64,000 bases of DNA from Dolomedes plantarius (Eukaryota; Arthropoda; Arachnida; Araneae; Dolomedidae): contig OU015496.1 in assembly GCA_907164885.2 (NCBI GenBank), positions 186,953,281 through 187,017,280 on the forward strand, written 5' to 3'. Under the pieces are notes generated by a model. The model did no database searches. It was not told the origin of the DNA and worked only from the letters and a program-made list of their open reading frames with translations. A program made the position numbers and the translations under genes. Below are positions 31,771 through 43,192 of the stretch, piece by piece (positions within the stretch are counted from its first letter, which is position 1; every line of letters starts with the position of its first letter).

Positions 31771-34350
31771 TACGTATTTGATTTTATAAAATTTTATGAC
31801 GTTTTTTGACTTGGCAAGCCACGTAATTTTTTTTTATTTTATTTCTACGGCATTTTGGTTTATTGAGTCACAATACAACGAACATCCCCTTAGGTTATTT
31901 TCTGGTAAGTTTCGGCAAAACTGAGTTGCAGGCATTTTATTTTTAAGTGTATTTGATTGTTAATCAGTTAGTATGTTCGAAAATGGAGGATTCATTTTAA
32001 ATTTTCTTCCTCTCATCTGACTCCTAAAGTCTTTTGTTTATGGGAAAACTCTCAGTTTCAGAGAAAATTTGTTTGCCGGGGAATAAAATTCCAGGACAAT
32101 AATTCCCAACCGGTGTGCCGCAAGAATTTTTTGGGGAACGAAAAAATATTAGTAGGGCTCACTTAAAATAAATGTTAAGTTGAATTAATGACTCTTACGC
32201 TTGGTAGATTGTGACAAAAATCGATACGCTCGTTCCTGAGGATGAATTAATTACTATCACGCCCACAACTGCTAGGTCCGATAACAAATACTTGTGCTCT
32301 ATGCATTAATCCGAAATCTCCCCATTAATAAAACAAAATTCTTTTCAGCGATTTCCATTGTAGTCATCTATTGTAATCCGTGGCTATTTTTGAAACTGTA
32401 TTAATAAATGATATTCTGATGTTTGTCACTTAGTGTATATTTCAATAAATCAATAAAATCAGCAATGGAGTCGGTATTTATTTGAGCTTAAGTTCCTGAT
32501 ATAAGTTTCCCCATTGATTTGATTTTTAAAAAATTTAACAAACTAAGATTCTAACAAGGGTGCCCCAAGTTTCTAATCTCATTGTCGAGACCTCGTGGTT
32601 AAGTAGCTCGTTTATGGTTTCCATGGACGCATAACTCTTTCCTTACATATATACATATCTTGTTTATTCGTATATATTTACAGCATCTAAGATGCAACAT
32701 TTCCATTAACAATTGATCATTATCAATCCTCGATCAGAACAGTCAATCGAAAACCAGAGAGATAGTCATAACTCAGTTCAATCTAAAGTCCAGCATAGAG
32801 ACCGGAAGCACGTCCCATTGTTATCTCTCCTCCTTCGTTCTTTTCTTCCCTTTATATACTCCATTTTTCAGAAAATCCAGATCATTCTCGAAGCTTCTGG
32901 CACCACGTGGGAAAGCTCCCGCGGCTTCCGGTCAGTGTGTCAGAGCATCTAGTCCCTCGGCGGTGGCTGTAATTACCTTAAATTGAACAGTCCGCCAACG
33001 AAATGTTTAACGACACCATCAATCTTTTCTTTAATTGGTCGCATATGGGGGGGAGGCTTTTTCCACTTAAAATTGGGCCCAGCAACAACATCTGTGTGTG
33101 CCTCTGACACTCATTCCCAAGGGTTCCGCAGACGTGAAAAGATTGGGAATCCCTGCCCTAGGAGGAGGAAAGAAAAAGTAAAATGCTAATTTGTTTTCGG
33201 GAGATGGCAAATAGACTAAAAATTGTTGACATGAGCACACATTTTCGGTTGAACGCAAAGGATTTACTTCTCAAATTAAGGAGAAATAGTTGATTCCGAT
33301 ACTTGAATGATCCGATCAATGACATGAAAAGAACTGGAGTATTTGATAAAAAGCTAGCTTTAAATAAGCTTTAATTATGTATAGTGTTAAATTTAGCGAG
33401 AATTCTTGTTAATCTATAGTTGCGGATAAGTCGAAAGTGTCACGGAATTGTTCGTTAATAAATATGCATTTTTCGTATTCGTTAATAAATTAATATTTTA
33501 CAGACATAAGGTATAGTGAGCTGATTACGTTCTACGTTTAAAAAAGTATTTGTTATATCAATTAAGATGCTATAATTTTCTCATATACAAGATCTTAGAA
33601 AAATTAAAGGGCCCGGAAATCTACTCGGGTATATTTAAAAGCAGGCCCCTCACCTATTGCTGGTGGAGGTTTACCGTAAATATACCGGTTATTTGTAAAC
33701 GATATTTCATGATACTTCGTAAATATAAATTTATGAATATTCAATTAATATCATTACTTTTGTTATTATTATAAAACTGTAAACATCTTTAATTAGCACG
33801 AATTTTCAGGAGATTTTTTCTTCAGTACACTTAACGAGCTTTTGAATTACGGTGTTAGAGTCCCACTGTTGTCATGAATGTGTGTAGCGATCTGAAATTG
33901 AATTTTATTTGCAGGTCCCGGTCTGTTTGTGCCCGTGTAACAGAAATATGGCCATAGCGTTCGAAAAAACCTAGTTGTTTGACCATAGCACTCAATCAAG
34001 TAAGTCCAAAGAAAATTGGGAAAACGCTAATAAAAAAGTTATACCGCTGAATAGTCGACGAATCAAAAAATATACTGATGTTAATGTTACCAATAAGTAT
34101 TTTTTCTTTATCCGTATCAAAATGTGATCATTTGAATCGACATTATTTTATGTACACTTTACATATGAGACTTTAAATATGAGACAATGTATAAAAATAT
34201 AAACAAACCAACACGAGCAAAAAAATTAAAAGGCGGGCATAGACTGCCAAACAAATTAACTTAAAACCTACCCTAGCAATAAAAACTTAAATAACTTTTC
34301 AATAAAAGATTGCGCAGTCGCTTCATATCCTCATATTGAAAAAGGGCAAA
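31771..34350. other. No gene; two orphan hAT-like ends
   Basis: At about 32100, ATTCCCAACCGGTGTGCCGC resembles a hAT left end; at about 33120-33165, GATTGGGAATCCCTGCCC resembles a hAT right end of another family. Neither has a partner. The ORFs at 32713-32952, 32983-33189 and 33550-33774 show no domains. Confidence 0.45.
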
Positions 34351-35192
34351 TATAACTAAAAATAACAGAGCTGGATAATTATAAGATGAATGTAGACAAA
34401 AAAAAAACAGAAATCAAGCACTCAGGGCTCCACGCACTAGAGGCAAGATTATGTAGTAGTGCCGGAACTAAACCAGAAAACGAGGTAACCGACTGGTCTC
34501 GTCATCAGGGAGCCTAACCAAATGAGTTATCTCAAGGGGAACTTTCTGAATAGGATGCAGGTGTAACCAAAAGACATCCCAAGGCCCCGAGATTACCATT
34601 GAAACAATTGTTTCAATGGGGTTCAGAAACTTCCCCTTGAGGTAACTGATTTGGTTAGGCTCCCTGATGACGAGACCAATCGGTTACCTCGTTTTCTGGT
34701 TTAGTTCCGGCACTACTACAAAATCTTGCCTCTGGTGCGTGGAGCCCTGAGTGCTTTCTTAACTTACTAGGTTCGTGTTTCGCTCAATCATTATGTGCTG
34801 TCGTTCGTTTGGGTTTTCCTCCTTGTTTTGCCTTCCTCACTTTTAATTATTTATCTCCTTGTGAGTTGGCCTGTGCGAGTGTCCTCCGGCAGAGATATTT
34901 TTCTTCAAAATTTTTCTTTTTTTATGGCCATTCCGTCTGTTCTGCTTGGAGTCCGCATGTGCCTTGCTTTGTGGGGCTTGTCCTGGTGTTGGCGCGGTGG
35001 GGGCTTGTCTGGGCCGTGCGCGGGGTGGTCGCCTGCTGTGGGTCTGTTCGCACAGCCGGAATTAACCCAGTGGGGCTTTGGCCAGGTCGGGCCCGGCTTG
35101 TGCTTTGTGGGAGCGCTGAGTGCTTGATTTCTATTTGTTTTTTTGTCTACATTCATCTTATAAATTATCTAGCTCTGTTATTTTTAGTTATA
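34351..35192. repeat. Compound inverted repeat with nested arms
   Basis: The outer arms are 34351-34432 and 35111-35192, sharing AAAAATAACAGAGCT, ATAAGATGAATGTAGAC and AAATCAAGCACTCAG. The inner arms are 34416-34550 and 34622-34757, about 135 bp with only a handful of mismatches, sharing AGTGCCGGAACTAAACCAG and GTCTCGTCATCAGGGAGCC. The CACTCAGGGCTCC segment belongs to both arm pairs. The spacer 34758-35110 is unusually GC- and G/T-rich. No TSD or coding domain is recognised; ORFs of 110 and 155 codons in the spacer are unsupported. Confidence 0.85.
34596..34619. repeat. Perfect 24-bp palindrome at the centre of the inner arms
   Basis: CCATTGAAACAA is followed directly by its reverse complement. 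It lies between the inner arms of the compound inverted repeat, near its axis. Confidence 0.9.
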
Positions 35193-35240
35193 TTGAAATA
35201 TGAAACGTCATTTTCTTTTCCTTTTTTTTCTTTTAAATTT

Positions 35241-35625
35241 GCGAAATGGCTAGGGCGCTGGCATTCGGTACCATAGTCTGTTGGTTCGAGTCCCACCCTT
35301 GACATGGACGTTTTTAGCCGTTCCGAATCAGCTTTAAACTGAAGGCAGTGGCGCACCCAGGGGGGGGGGGGCAAGGGACCCTGCCCCCCCCCAAAGAAAT
35401 AGAAATCGCATTATGAATATTGATTTTGCATTATAAATATTTTTATCCGTTCATCTCGGGCCCCCCATGCATTATAAATATCTACATCCGTTCATCTCGC
35501 CGCCCCGCCCCCAAAGAAAAAATCCTGGGTGCGCCACTGACTTAAGGTCCCGGTCTAATTAGCCATCGTGTAGCGAAAATAAAGAGCCGTAGCGCTCCAA
35601 ACCAAACCAACCATATAAATGGTTC
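35241..35625 (+). mobile_element. tRNA-derived SINE (family gamma), split by a hAT MITE
   Basis: AATGGCTAGGGCGCTGG is an A-box-like head and TTGGTTCGAGTCCCACC at about 35281 a B-box. The body continues to CAGCTTTAAACTGAAGG, then resumes after the MITE at 35548 with TCCCGGTCTAATTAGCC and ends near AAACCAAACC at about 35612. Confidence 0.75.
35346..35539. mobile_element. hAT MITE of the CAGTGGCGCACCCAGG type
   Basis: CAGTGGCGCACCCAGG and its inverse CCTGGGTGCGCCACTG are exact. The flanks ACTGAAGG and ACTTAAGG match at 7 of 8. It contains 12-bp G- and 10-bp C-runs and a tandem pair of GCATTATAAATAT segments. It is inserted in the SINE at 35241-35625. Confidence 0.93.
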
Positions 35626-36443
35626 AAACTCCGTGAAAGTTGTTCTTCTTTCACAAATATTGTTGCCGAACGATTACACGTTTGTAGTGCACCCGTTCCA
35701 CAAAAGAGCTTTATCTGAAGACTCGATCACATCAAATGTCCTCGGCTTGGCCATTTCGAACGAACACCCGCCCAGTTCGTATTCCGCCCGTCAACGCCTA
35801 AAGAAAAAGTTAAAAAGCAAACAATTTTCAAAAAGGACTTAAAACTTTTCTTGAGATGGTGAACAAAAATTGTTTTGAAAGGAACTCGATTCCGATAAGA
35901 TAAAATTCTTTTCAACATCCCGTCACTCACCCGGGAGTGTATGAGATCGCGAAGAAAACCTCTAACTTTATTGTTTCCCCAGACGCCCGAAAAGAGGTCG
36001 AAAAAAAATTTTGGAAGGTAGTTTCGAACGGTTTCAAAATCTCGAAAAGCCACCGCAGAGATCACCGAAAAAGCCGTTTCTTTATGAATTTTTTGTTTTG
36101 TTTTTAAATCGTTGCGTGGCTTGGTCCGCCGTCCGCTTTTGCCGTTTCGCCTTGGCCGACACTAGCAGACAGGCCAGAGCCATTTTTGATCGCCAAATGG
36201 TTAGGGGTGCCAGAAAAACTCGTGTATCGCTTTTTGGCGTCCGACATTCCACCAAATTATATTGAAAAAATTGGAATCAAATTTTCTATGATTAGTTTAC
36301 TTCTAGGTGCTTTTGAAGTATCCGTTCAGTTTCGGAAGATGTGAGATTTTTTTTAAAAAGCCAATTTGATTCCATTGTCACATCAGAGTATGCCTGAGAG
36401 ATCGAAAAGTAAATGCAGTATTAATTTTGTTATACGTCTGATT
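35626..36443. other. No gene assigned; CpG-containing, apparently single-copy
   Basis: This stretch is less AT-rich than its surroundings and matches nothing else in the window. A 112-codon minus ORF (35727-36065) and 69- and 84-codon plus ORFs are present but show no domain. It is one of the few places where a host exon or promoter could hide. Confidence 0.4.
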
Positions 36444-37266
36444 TAGTGACGGATTTAGAAGTTTTGCGGCCCTTTCGGAGCCCCCCTCCGCTTCATTTGA
36501 AGGCTATAAAATAAGTATATATATATAAATGTCTGAGCTTCTCCTTGTTATGTTGTAAATAAAAATTTATTATAAATATTGCTATTATTATTTACTAGCT
36601 AAAAACCCTCGCTTCGCTACGGAGTACATTCAAATTAAATACAACGGTCAACGTATGCAATTTATGCCAAAAAAATAAATATATTTATAATAAATGCGAT
36701 GATCAATGTATACAATTGATGTAAAATATATATCTATCTATATATTTATAAAAAAAATCGTAAGGGATATGCATTTTTTTTGGATAATATTCAATCGTCT
36801 GCTGCATTAGAAAGAGAAAAAAAATTTTTTTGTCTATTTAGTTGTTACGCACGTGACGATAAATTTATTGAAAGTACCAGAAAAAGAAATCACGTGATCA
36901 ACATTTAATAAATTAAATTCTAAAAATTAATCTTTAAAAATTCACCAAAAATCAGGAAATGGAGGTAAAAATTCTAAACAAATTTCATTTTGAAGGAATT
37001 TTTATGATCTTTCTCGTGATATAAATTTTATAACCCTCAATGTATTATTTTAAATGCAAACGTAAAAAAAGTTTAAAAAACAGCTTAAAAATTTAATTTA
37101 AAAAAATCTAAGAATAATTTTTGAAAAATCTTTCTTAGTGCACCCCTACACTATAAGAAGAATCGCCATGCAAAATTTCAGCCCTTTAGGTCCAGCGGTT
37201 TGGTCTGTGCGTTGTATGTCAGTCAGTCAGTGAATGAATGAGTCAGTTACGGAATTGTTTTATATA

Positions 37267-38930
37267 CAGTGGCTCCCAAAAGTGTTCGTACACTTACGAT
37301 TTTCAATGAAATAGGGGTCTATCCATTAATTAAAATGAATATTTCAGAATGGGTATTTAATAATAAGATCTATAATCTATTCCTAACAAAACTACATGAA
37401 ATATTTTGAAAACATAGTAAAACTTTATTTTTAAGAAAATAGTTATCAAAGAGTAACAAAAACTTTATCTCACAAAAGTCATCGTACACTAAAATATTTT
37501 CGGATAAATTCATAATTAAAATTATTTTCTGGCGCTTTATTTTTATTTTTGAATTATGGTGGCATTTAAACTATCGTTTGGCTTTAATTTTTGCTTACCT
37601 ACTCCGTAATATTCTATTTATTATTTAAAAATGGCTCGTAGTCGTAAAGAAACAACAAACAGCATTCGAAAATTGATTATTTTTCATCATAGTAGTGGTA
37701 AATCAGTTCGGAATATTGCTAAATTACTTAATTTATCCCATTCTACTGTGTAGTATGTGATAAAACGCTTTAAAGAAGAAAATCGGATCGAAAACAAGGT
37801 AAGAAAACGCTGTCCGGCAAAGTTAACAAAACGTGATCAGAGATTTATAATTAGAAAATTTGCGAAAAACTTACGATTGAGTGCTGTAAAAGTTTCTGCA
37901 GAATTTAATGAATGATTTTCTATTTCAATTTCACCTGAAACTGTTCGACGAGTTCTCAGAGCAGCTGGATTACATGGGTGTTCTGTTTGTAGAAAATTTT
38001 TTGTGAATGAGAAAAACATAAAGCTTAGGATTTCCTTCGCACAATCTATGATAAATAAACCCCAAACGTATTGGAATAATGTCTTATTTGCCGATGAAAG
38101 CAAGTTTAACATTTTTGGTTCCGATGGGCGTATAATTGTATGGAGAAGAAAAAAATGAGCAACTTAATCCCAAGAACTTATTAGGTACAGTTAAGCATGG
38201 CGGCGGAGGTGTCCTTGTGTGGTGGTGCATGTCAGCATCAGGTCTAGGTAATTTGGTATTTATTGATGGCATAATGAATCATGCTGTTTTTATAAATATT
38301 TTAAGAGATAATTTAAAATTATGAGCTCAAAATTTGGGTATTGGAAACAACTTTGTTTTTTATCAAGATAACGATCCTAAGCACACGGCTCTCAACGTTC
38401 GCATCTGGTGTCTCTATAATTGTCCACAAGTTTTGAAAACACCACCTCAATCGCCAGATTTAAACCCAATGGAACATATTTGAAGAGAACTGGAGGTTCG
38501 AGTACGAAAACACGACATTCCCAAGAAAAACGAACTAAAAACAATTATGATGGAAGAATAGATGAACATTGATGCAGAAATTACAAAAGAACTAGTGAAA
38601 TCTATTCATAGACGTTTAAAAGCTATTGTGGATGCTAAAGGTATCCTACTACATATTAATTTAACGAAAAATTAGAATATTTACTGATATGTAGAGATTT
38701 TTTACAGGTGTACGATGACTTTTGTGAGATAAAGTTTTTGTTACTTTTTGATTATTGGTTTCTTAAAAATAAAGTTTTACTATGTTTTTAAAATATTTCA
38801 CGTAGTTTTGTTAAGAATAGATTATAGATCATATTATTCAATACCCATTCTGAAATATTCATTTTAATTAATGGATAGACCTATATTTCATTCAAAATTG
38901 TAAGTGTACGAACACTTTTGGGAGCCACTG
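37267..38930 (+). mobile_element. Tc1-family transposon, 1664 bp, long TIRs of IR/DR type
   Basis: It is flanked by TA (37265-37266 and 38931-38932). The inverted ends begin CAGTGGCTCCCAAAAGTG and extend, with a few gaps, about 225 bp on each side (to about 37495 and from about 38708). Inside each end the outer motif CCAAAAGTGTTCGTACACT has a second related copy, CACAAAAGTCATCGTACAC, about 200 bp inward. Two transposase-binding-like motifs per end define the IR/DR subgroup of Tc1 elements. It carries the transposase pseudogene at 37631-38675. Confidence 0.95.
37631..38675 (+). pseudogene. Tc1-family (DD34E) transposase, inactivated
   Basis: The start is ATG at 37631 (MARSRKETTNSIRKLI). A helix-turn-helix region follows (SGKSVRNIAKLLNLSHSTV). 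The catalytic Asp residues lie in LFADESKFNIFG and FYQDNDPKHT, and the Glu in SPDLNPMEH, with 34 residues between the last two. The glycine-rich box reads VKHGGGGVLVWW. Lesions: TAG at 37751, TGA at 37913, a 1-bp insertion in the A-run near 38150, TGA at 38322, TGA at 38481 (in place of the usual Trp after the DDE Glu) and TAG at 38559. The length of about 348 codons is normal. The copy is dead, although its ends still agree well. Confidence 0.93.
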
Positions 38931-39153
38931 TATATAGATTAAAACGAATTTCATATTTTATTAATTTTAAAACAGTCAAGCGGTTTAAAAAAATGTCTTT
39001 AAGATAACTAAGAATTACTAATATCTTTTAGAAAATTATCTTTAAGAAATATATCTTAAGCATAATTTTCTTAAAGATAATTATATTTAAGAAAATTATA
39101 AGGTTTATTCACGGGCCCACAGTCTAGGTGTCCCAATCCTAAATCCACCACTA

Positions 39154-39471
39154 GTCTTATCACTGGTCAATAATAATCATTTCCAACTGTCAGGCGTGTC
39201 CCATGATTACCATGGGTGTCTGGCGTCTTCCGTAAATCGCTTTTAAACTGTAGCTTCCTGTTTACCCCTCGTATGGCAAATGATGAACGTGGTACTTGAT
39301 CGGAACAAACTATATCTGATCAGACGGAAGCTGATATAACGACCCCTTCCAGAGGCGACGTTAGTATCCTATCTACAGAACAACAGCGACCGGAGAAGTT
39401 ATATACAATGGCTTTTCTGTAAAAGACTCAAACGAAATAATCGCACACGATCCCCCTATTTATCTATATAT
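39154..39471. other. No gene recognised
   Basis: Short region between two repeats, moderately GC, with no ORF of note. Confidence 0.5.
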
Positions 39472-39955
39472 ATAAAACAGTTCCGTAACTGACTCATTCA
39501 TTCACTGACTGACTGACTGACTGACATACAACGCACAGACCAAACCGCTGGACCTAAAGGGCTGAAATTTTGCATGGCGATTCTTCTAATAGTGTAGGGG
39601 TGCACTAAGAAAGATTTTTCAAAAATTCTTTTTAGATTTTTTAAAATTAAATTTTTAAGCTGTTTTTTAAACTTTTTTTACGTTTGCATTTAAAATAATA
39701 CATTGAGGGTTATAAAATTTATATCACGAGAAAGATCATAAAAATTCCTTCAAAATGAAATTTTTTTCGAATTTTTACCTCGATTTTCTGATTTTTGGTG
39801 AATTTTGAAAGATTAATTTTTAGAATTTAATTTATTAAATGCTGATCACGTGATTTCTTTTTCTGGTACTTTCAATAAATTTATCGTCACGTGCGTAACA
39901 ACTAAATAGACAAAAAAAAATATTTTTTTCTCTTTCTAATGCAGCAGACGATTGG

Positions 39956-40005
<50 letters not shown>

Positions 40006-40078
40006 GCATGAATTGCATACATTGACCGTTGTATTTAATTTGAATGTACTCCGTAGCGAAGCACGGGTATTCAGCTAG
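39472..40078 (-). repeat. Dispersed repeat A, copy 5
   Basis: Reverse-orientation copy from the (TA)n/TCAG-repeat end at 39472 to CTAG at 40078. It contains a (TA)n tract at 39963-40001 where copies 2 and 4 have unexpanded sequence. Confidence 0.9.
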
Positions 40079-40764
40079 TATATATATAGAAGTAATAATT
40101 TGGTTCCGCGTCTTAAGATAAACCAACTCTAAATGGATCAACTTATGATTAAAATAAAAGCTTATGAAAAAATAAAAGTACTTAAAATTATTTTAAAGGA
40201 AATTTTGGTCAAAAATTTGAGAGCGAACAAAATATTTTAATTTTATGATTAAATTTTCAAAGTTAAACCTTGCATTTTAGAACAAACAAAAAAAAGCGAA
40301 ATAAGTGACTTTTTAATCAGGGGAAGATACGTAAGGTGCTAAAAGTTGACGAAGAATAAGAACAAGTTTCAGCCTCGGAGATCAAAGATGGTAGGTTCCG
40401 AGTCCCGACTCTTCTGTACTTCAGTTTTAAAGAAAGAAAAAAATAGGAATGACTGCAGCATTGAGATTGAAACAACTAAAAGTGTTAGATGACGATTTTA
40501 ATGTTAATGTATATTTAAAGTTTAAATTATATGAAGTGAGTTATATGACAAAAAATGTAAAAAAGAAAAAAAGAGTAACGATTTCATTTTCTTTTGGTCA
40601 ATTGCAAAAAAATTTGAGGACGTGAATACCGATTGCTGCAAGGATGGATTGCCCACCCATGATCTATTTTATAAGAATACTTTTATATTTTATATATTTT
40701 ATTAAAAAAATAGTTAGAGCAACAGCTTGGGCACAAACCAGTTAAAAACCAATTACCTATTACA
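40079..40764. other. No gene; possible B-box
   Basis: GGTTCCGAGTCCCG at about 40393 resembles a Pol III B-box, but no A-box is clear upstream. The rest is AT-rich. Confidence 0.4.
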
Positions 40765-40772
40765 AACCAATA

Positions 40773-41347
40773 CAGCGCCGCCCAGAGAGGGGGGCAACTG
40801 GGGCGCTTTGCCCCAGGCCCCTTACTGCCAGAGAGGCCCCCAAAAAATTAAAAAATATATAATTTATTAGATTTCATCCAAAAGAAAATTCCGAAACACT
40901 TGTACCGTACTTCAAAATTCAAAATAATCTCTTGAAAAAAGGGCCCCCCCCCCCTCAAAATATAAAAAAATTATTCGATTAATTAGATTTCTCTTACTCC
41001 AAAATAGTCTTCTGAGAAATACGCGATTTAGTTTTAATGAAAAATGTAACTGTTTAGTCCTAACTGCTATAAAATTACATTCTCTCTAATAAATTGAAGA
41101 CAGTACTAACTACTAAAATAGATAGCAAAAAAGCTTTGTGGAGGGAAGATGTCATATTTATTGGAGACTATAACAAGAGAGCAGTGCAATGAAATATAAT
41201 AATTATGTTAATCATTCGTGTAATAAAATTTTAATCATGAGTAACTTAATTTGAATGTGTGTTTTCGTCTTTTTCCATTTTTTATTTTTCTTGGGGGCCC
41301 CCAACAGAAGTTTGCCCCAGGCCCCGTAAAGTCTCTGGGCAGCCCTG
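40773..41347. mobile_element. hAT non-autonomous element, 575 bp
   Basis: CAGCGCCGCCCAGAGA and the inverse TCTCTGGGCAGCCCTG are the ends. The flanks carry the exact 8-bp duplication AACCAATA (40765-40772 and 41348-41355). Both subterminal zones contain GCCCCAGGCCCC. No transposase. Confidence 0.94.
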
Positions 41348-41355
41348 AACCAATA

Positions 41356-41791
41356 CGGAGATATAATTTTTTTTAAAATTAATAGTTATTACTATCTTCA
41401 TAAATGAGCTCTCTCATCGTTGCAAAAAGTACAAGTTAGTATTACGGAACGAAAAGATGCATCTTATATTGGACTTCGTAAGAGATAAATGTTCCTCTTT
41501 GTAGGCAGGAGATAATTTCGGTGTCCATCAGTTATAATTAACGATCTACTGACTGATTACATAAATCTACATATGGAATTGTGTTATTTCCTGTCTAATC
41601 AGTAACTAGGTCATGGTAAGCACACGAATGTCCTGCTGATTGTCTGTACTACTTCAGAATATGCTGGATATGCTGTTTTGCATCCCTTTTATGATGGTAT
41701 ATCTTGCTCTTTTTCCACCCTCAAAAACGTTCGCTTTGATCATGCGGAAAAAAAAAAACTGCTTATCAGATGCGTCTACGTGCAATCATGC
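41356..41791. other. No gene recognised
   Basis: AT-rich; the 98-codon ORF at 41640-41936 runs into the next element and has no domain. Confidence 0.5.
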
Positions 41792-42079
41792 GTCTAATGC
41801 AGGGATTCCCAACGGGGTCCAGGTGGACCCCTTGGGGGTCGATGGAAGTTTAAAAAGGGTCTATGGTATTCCAGGGGTCTATTGGGGATCTATGATAAAT
41901 TTTTCTGTTTTAAAATTTAATTTTTTAGGAATTTAATTATTAGATAATATCCGCTTTAATATGTATAAATACAGATTTAAATAGGACGGAATGATACAAG
42001 CATCTAAAGTCGAATGTCATGGCGCTTTTGTATATGCCTCGTATGCCGCCGTCGGCTTTTATTTGTGTACCAACACTAA

Positions 42080-42798
42080 CAGGCCCTGATTTTCTATTAG
42101 GCCTGGTAGGCCCGGGCCTAGGAGCCCCCGAATGTTGGGGGCCCTCAAAATTTTTATTTTAAAAGAAAAGGAAAAAAATTCCCAATTCAATTTTTTTATT
42201 TTACCTTTTTACAGCAATTTTTTTTATATATATTCTTTCAAATTTGATTGATTGTTTCATCATATGTATAGTTCATCGTATGAGGCGGTGAAAGGCAAAG
42301 TGGTGTGAGTCACATTTTCAACTTTTTTCATTTGAGGGCAAAAATGTAATCTCCATGTTCAATTTATAGTGGAATTGCTAATAATTATTATTTGCAATAT
42401 TATAATAATTATTAGGAATTATAATTTGTTCAATTTATAGTGGAATTTTTTCAAGTTTATGCAGTAAAACATTTTGGACTTACACCACTTGTCTTACTGA
42501 CTTACACCACTTTGTCTTTCACCGCCTCATATGTATGTTATAGTGTATATAAGGGATTAAGTTTTTGGTTGCAATGTAATGGTGTTTTAATGATGAAGTT
42601 AATATGTTATATTGCTTTTTGTTATCTGATAATGTTCTACGCTTCAAATAGCCAATTCTTGGTAAAATGGTACTTTCACAATGATTCATGATTATTATTT
42701 TTGTGTGTCAATTTTGGAAATTTTACGCCCACATCAGTGTTAGGGGGCCCCCATCCCGAGTTGGGCCTATAGTCCAGAATTTTCTAAATCGTGCCCTG
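42080..42798. mobile_element. Nested hAT element (second level)
   Basis: CAGGCCCTGATTTTCTA and the inverse TAAATCGTGCCCTG form the ends. The flanks AACACTAA and AACACTAG match at 7 of 8. GGCCCCC blocks are adjacent to both ends. Confidence 0.88.
42281..42529. mobile_element. Nested TA-flanked MITE (third level), 249 bp
   Basis: TGAGGCGGTGAAAGGCAAAG and its near-exact inverse (TGAGGCGGTGAAAGACAAAG), continuing into GTGGTGT(G/A)AGTC, bound the element between two TA dinucleotides. The right arm repeats the CACCAC(TT)GTC part twice. It belongs to a Tc1/mariner-like or other TA-target family. Confidence 0.8.
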
Positions 42799-43192
42799 AA
42801 CACTAGGCAGAACTAGGGAAATCCACTGGATCTTAAACAGCGCATGGGTCCTACAGATGCGACCAGTCAGAAGCAGTTTCGTTTTTCTCTTGGCGATGTT
42901 TGTGCAATTACAATCCGTGTTTCTGAAATCTTGTTTATATTTGTGAAATTAAAAATAAAAATAGTACAAAAATAATAAAACATAAACCTTATGTACCAGT
43001 TTTTCTAATTTTTTGTTCATATTCTTAGTCAAATTGTTATCTTTAAATGTTTTATGTGCAGTAATTATTAGTATTATAATGTTTTGTATGCTGTATATTA
43101 TAGAGAACAGTGTGAGGGGGGTCGATGAAGAAAATCATTCTTTTAAAAGGGGTCGATGTAGGAAAAAGGTTGGGAACCCCAGTGGTCTAATG

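Larger units (their letters stand above)
36595..38940 (+). repeat. Dispersed repeat A, copy 4, split by a Tc1
   Basis: It runs from CTAGCTAAAAACCCTCGC to the TATATA end at 37266 and resumes for the last few bases at 38931. It is highly similar to copy 2 (16165-16874). The Tc1 landed on a TA within its terminal (TA)n. Confidence 0.9.
36444..39153. mobile_element. hAT-like shell with two nested insertions
   Basis: TAGTGACGGATTTAG at 36444 and the inverse CTAAATCCACCACTA ending 39153 form the ends; the flanks GTCTGATT and GTCTTATC match at 6 of 8. Without its insertions the element would be about 0.35 kb. Repeat A (from 36595) lies in it, and a Tc1 (37267-38930) lies in repeat A. Confidence 0.65.
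41800..43184. mobile_element. hAT non-autonomous element holding two nested elements
   Basis: The ends CAGGGATTCCCAACGGGG and the inverse of GGTTGGGAACCCCAGTG are flanked by the exact duplication GTCTAATG (41792-41799 and 43185-43192). Subterminal GGGGTCGATG motifs occur on both sides. The family is the same as that of the element at 45425-46195. A second hAT (42080-42798) lies in it, and that contains a third element (42281-42529). Confidence 0.93.

Noticed and set aside
34795..35276. Two overlapping plus-strand ORFs of 110 and 155 codons, hydrophobic and G/W-rich
   Set aside because: They lie in the G/T-rich spacer of an inverted repeat, overlap in two frames, and look like translated low-complexity DNA with no domain.
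35727..36065. 112-codon minus-strand ORF in apparently unique sequence
   Set aside because: No recognisable motif, no splice-site support that I could defend, and overlapping ORFs in other frames.
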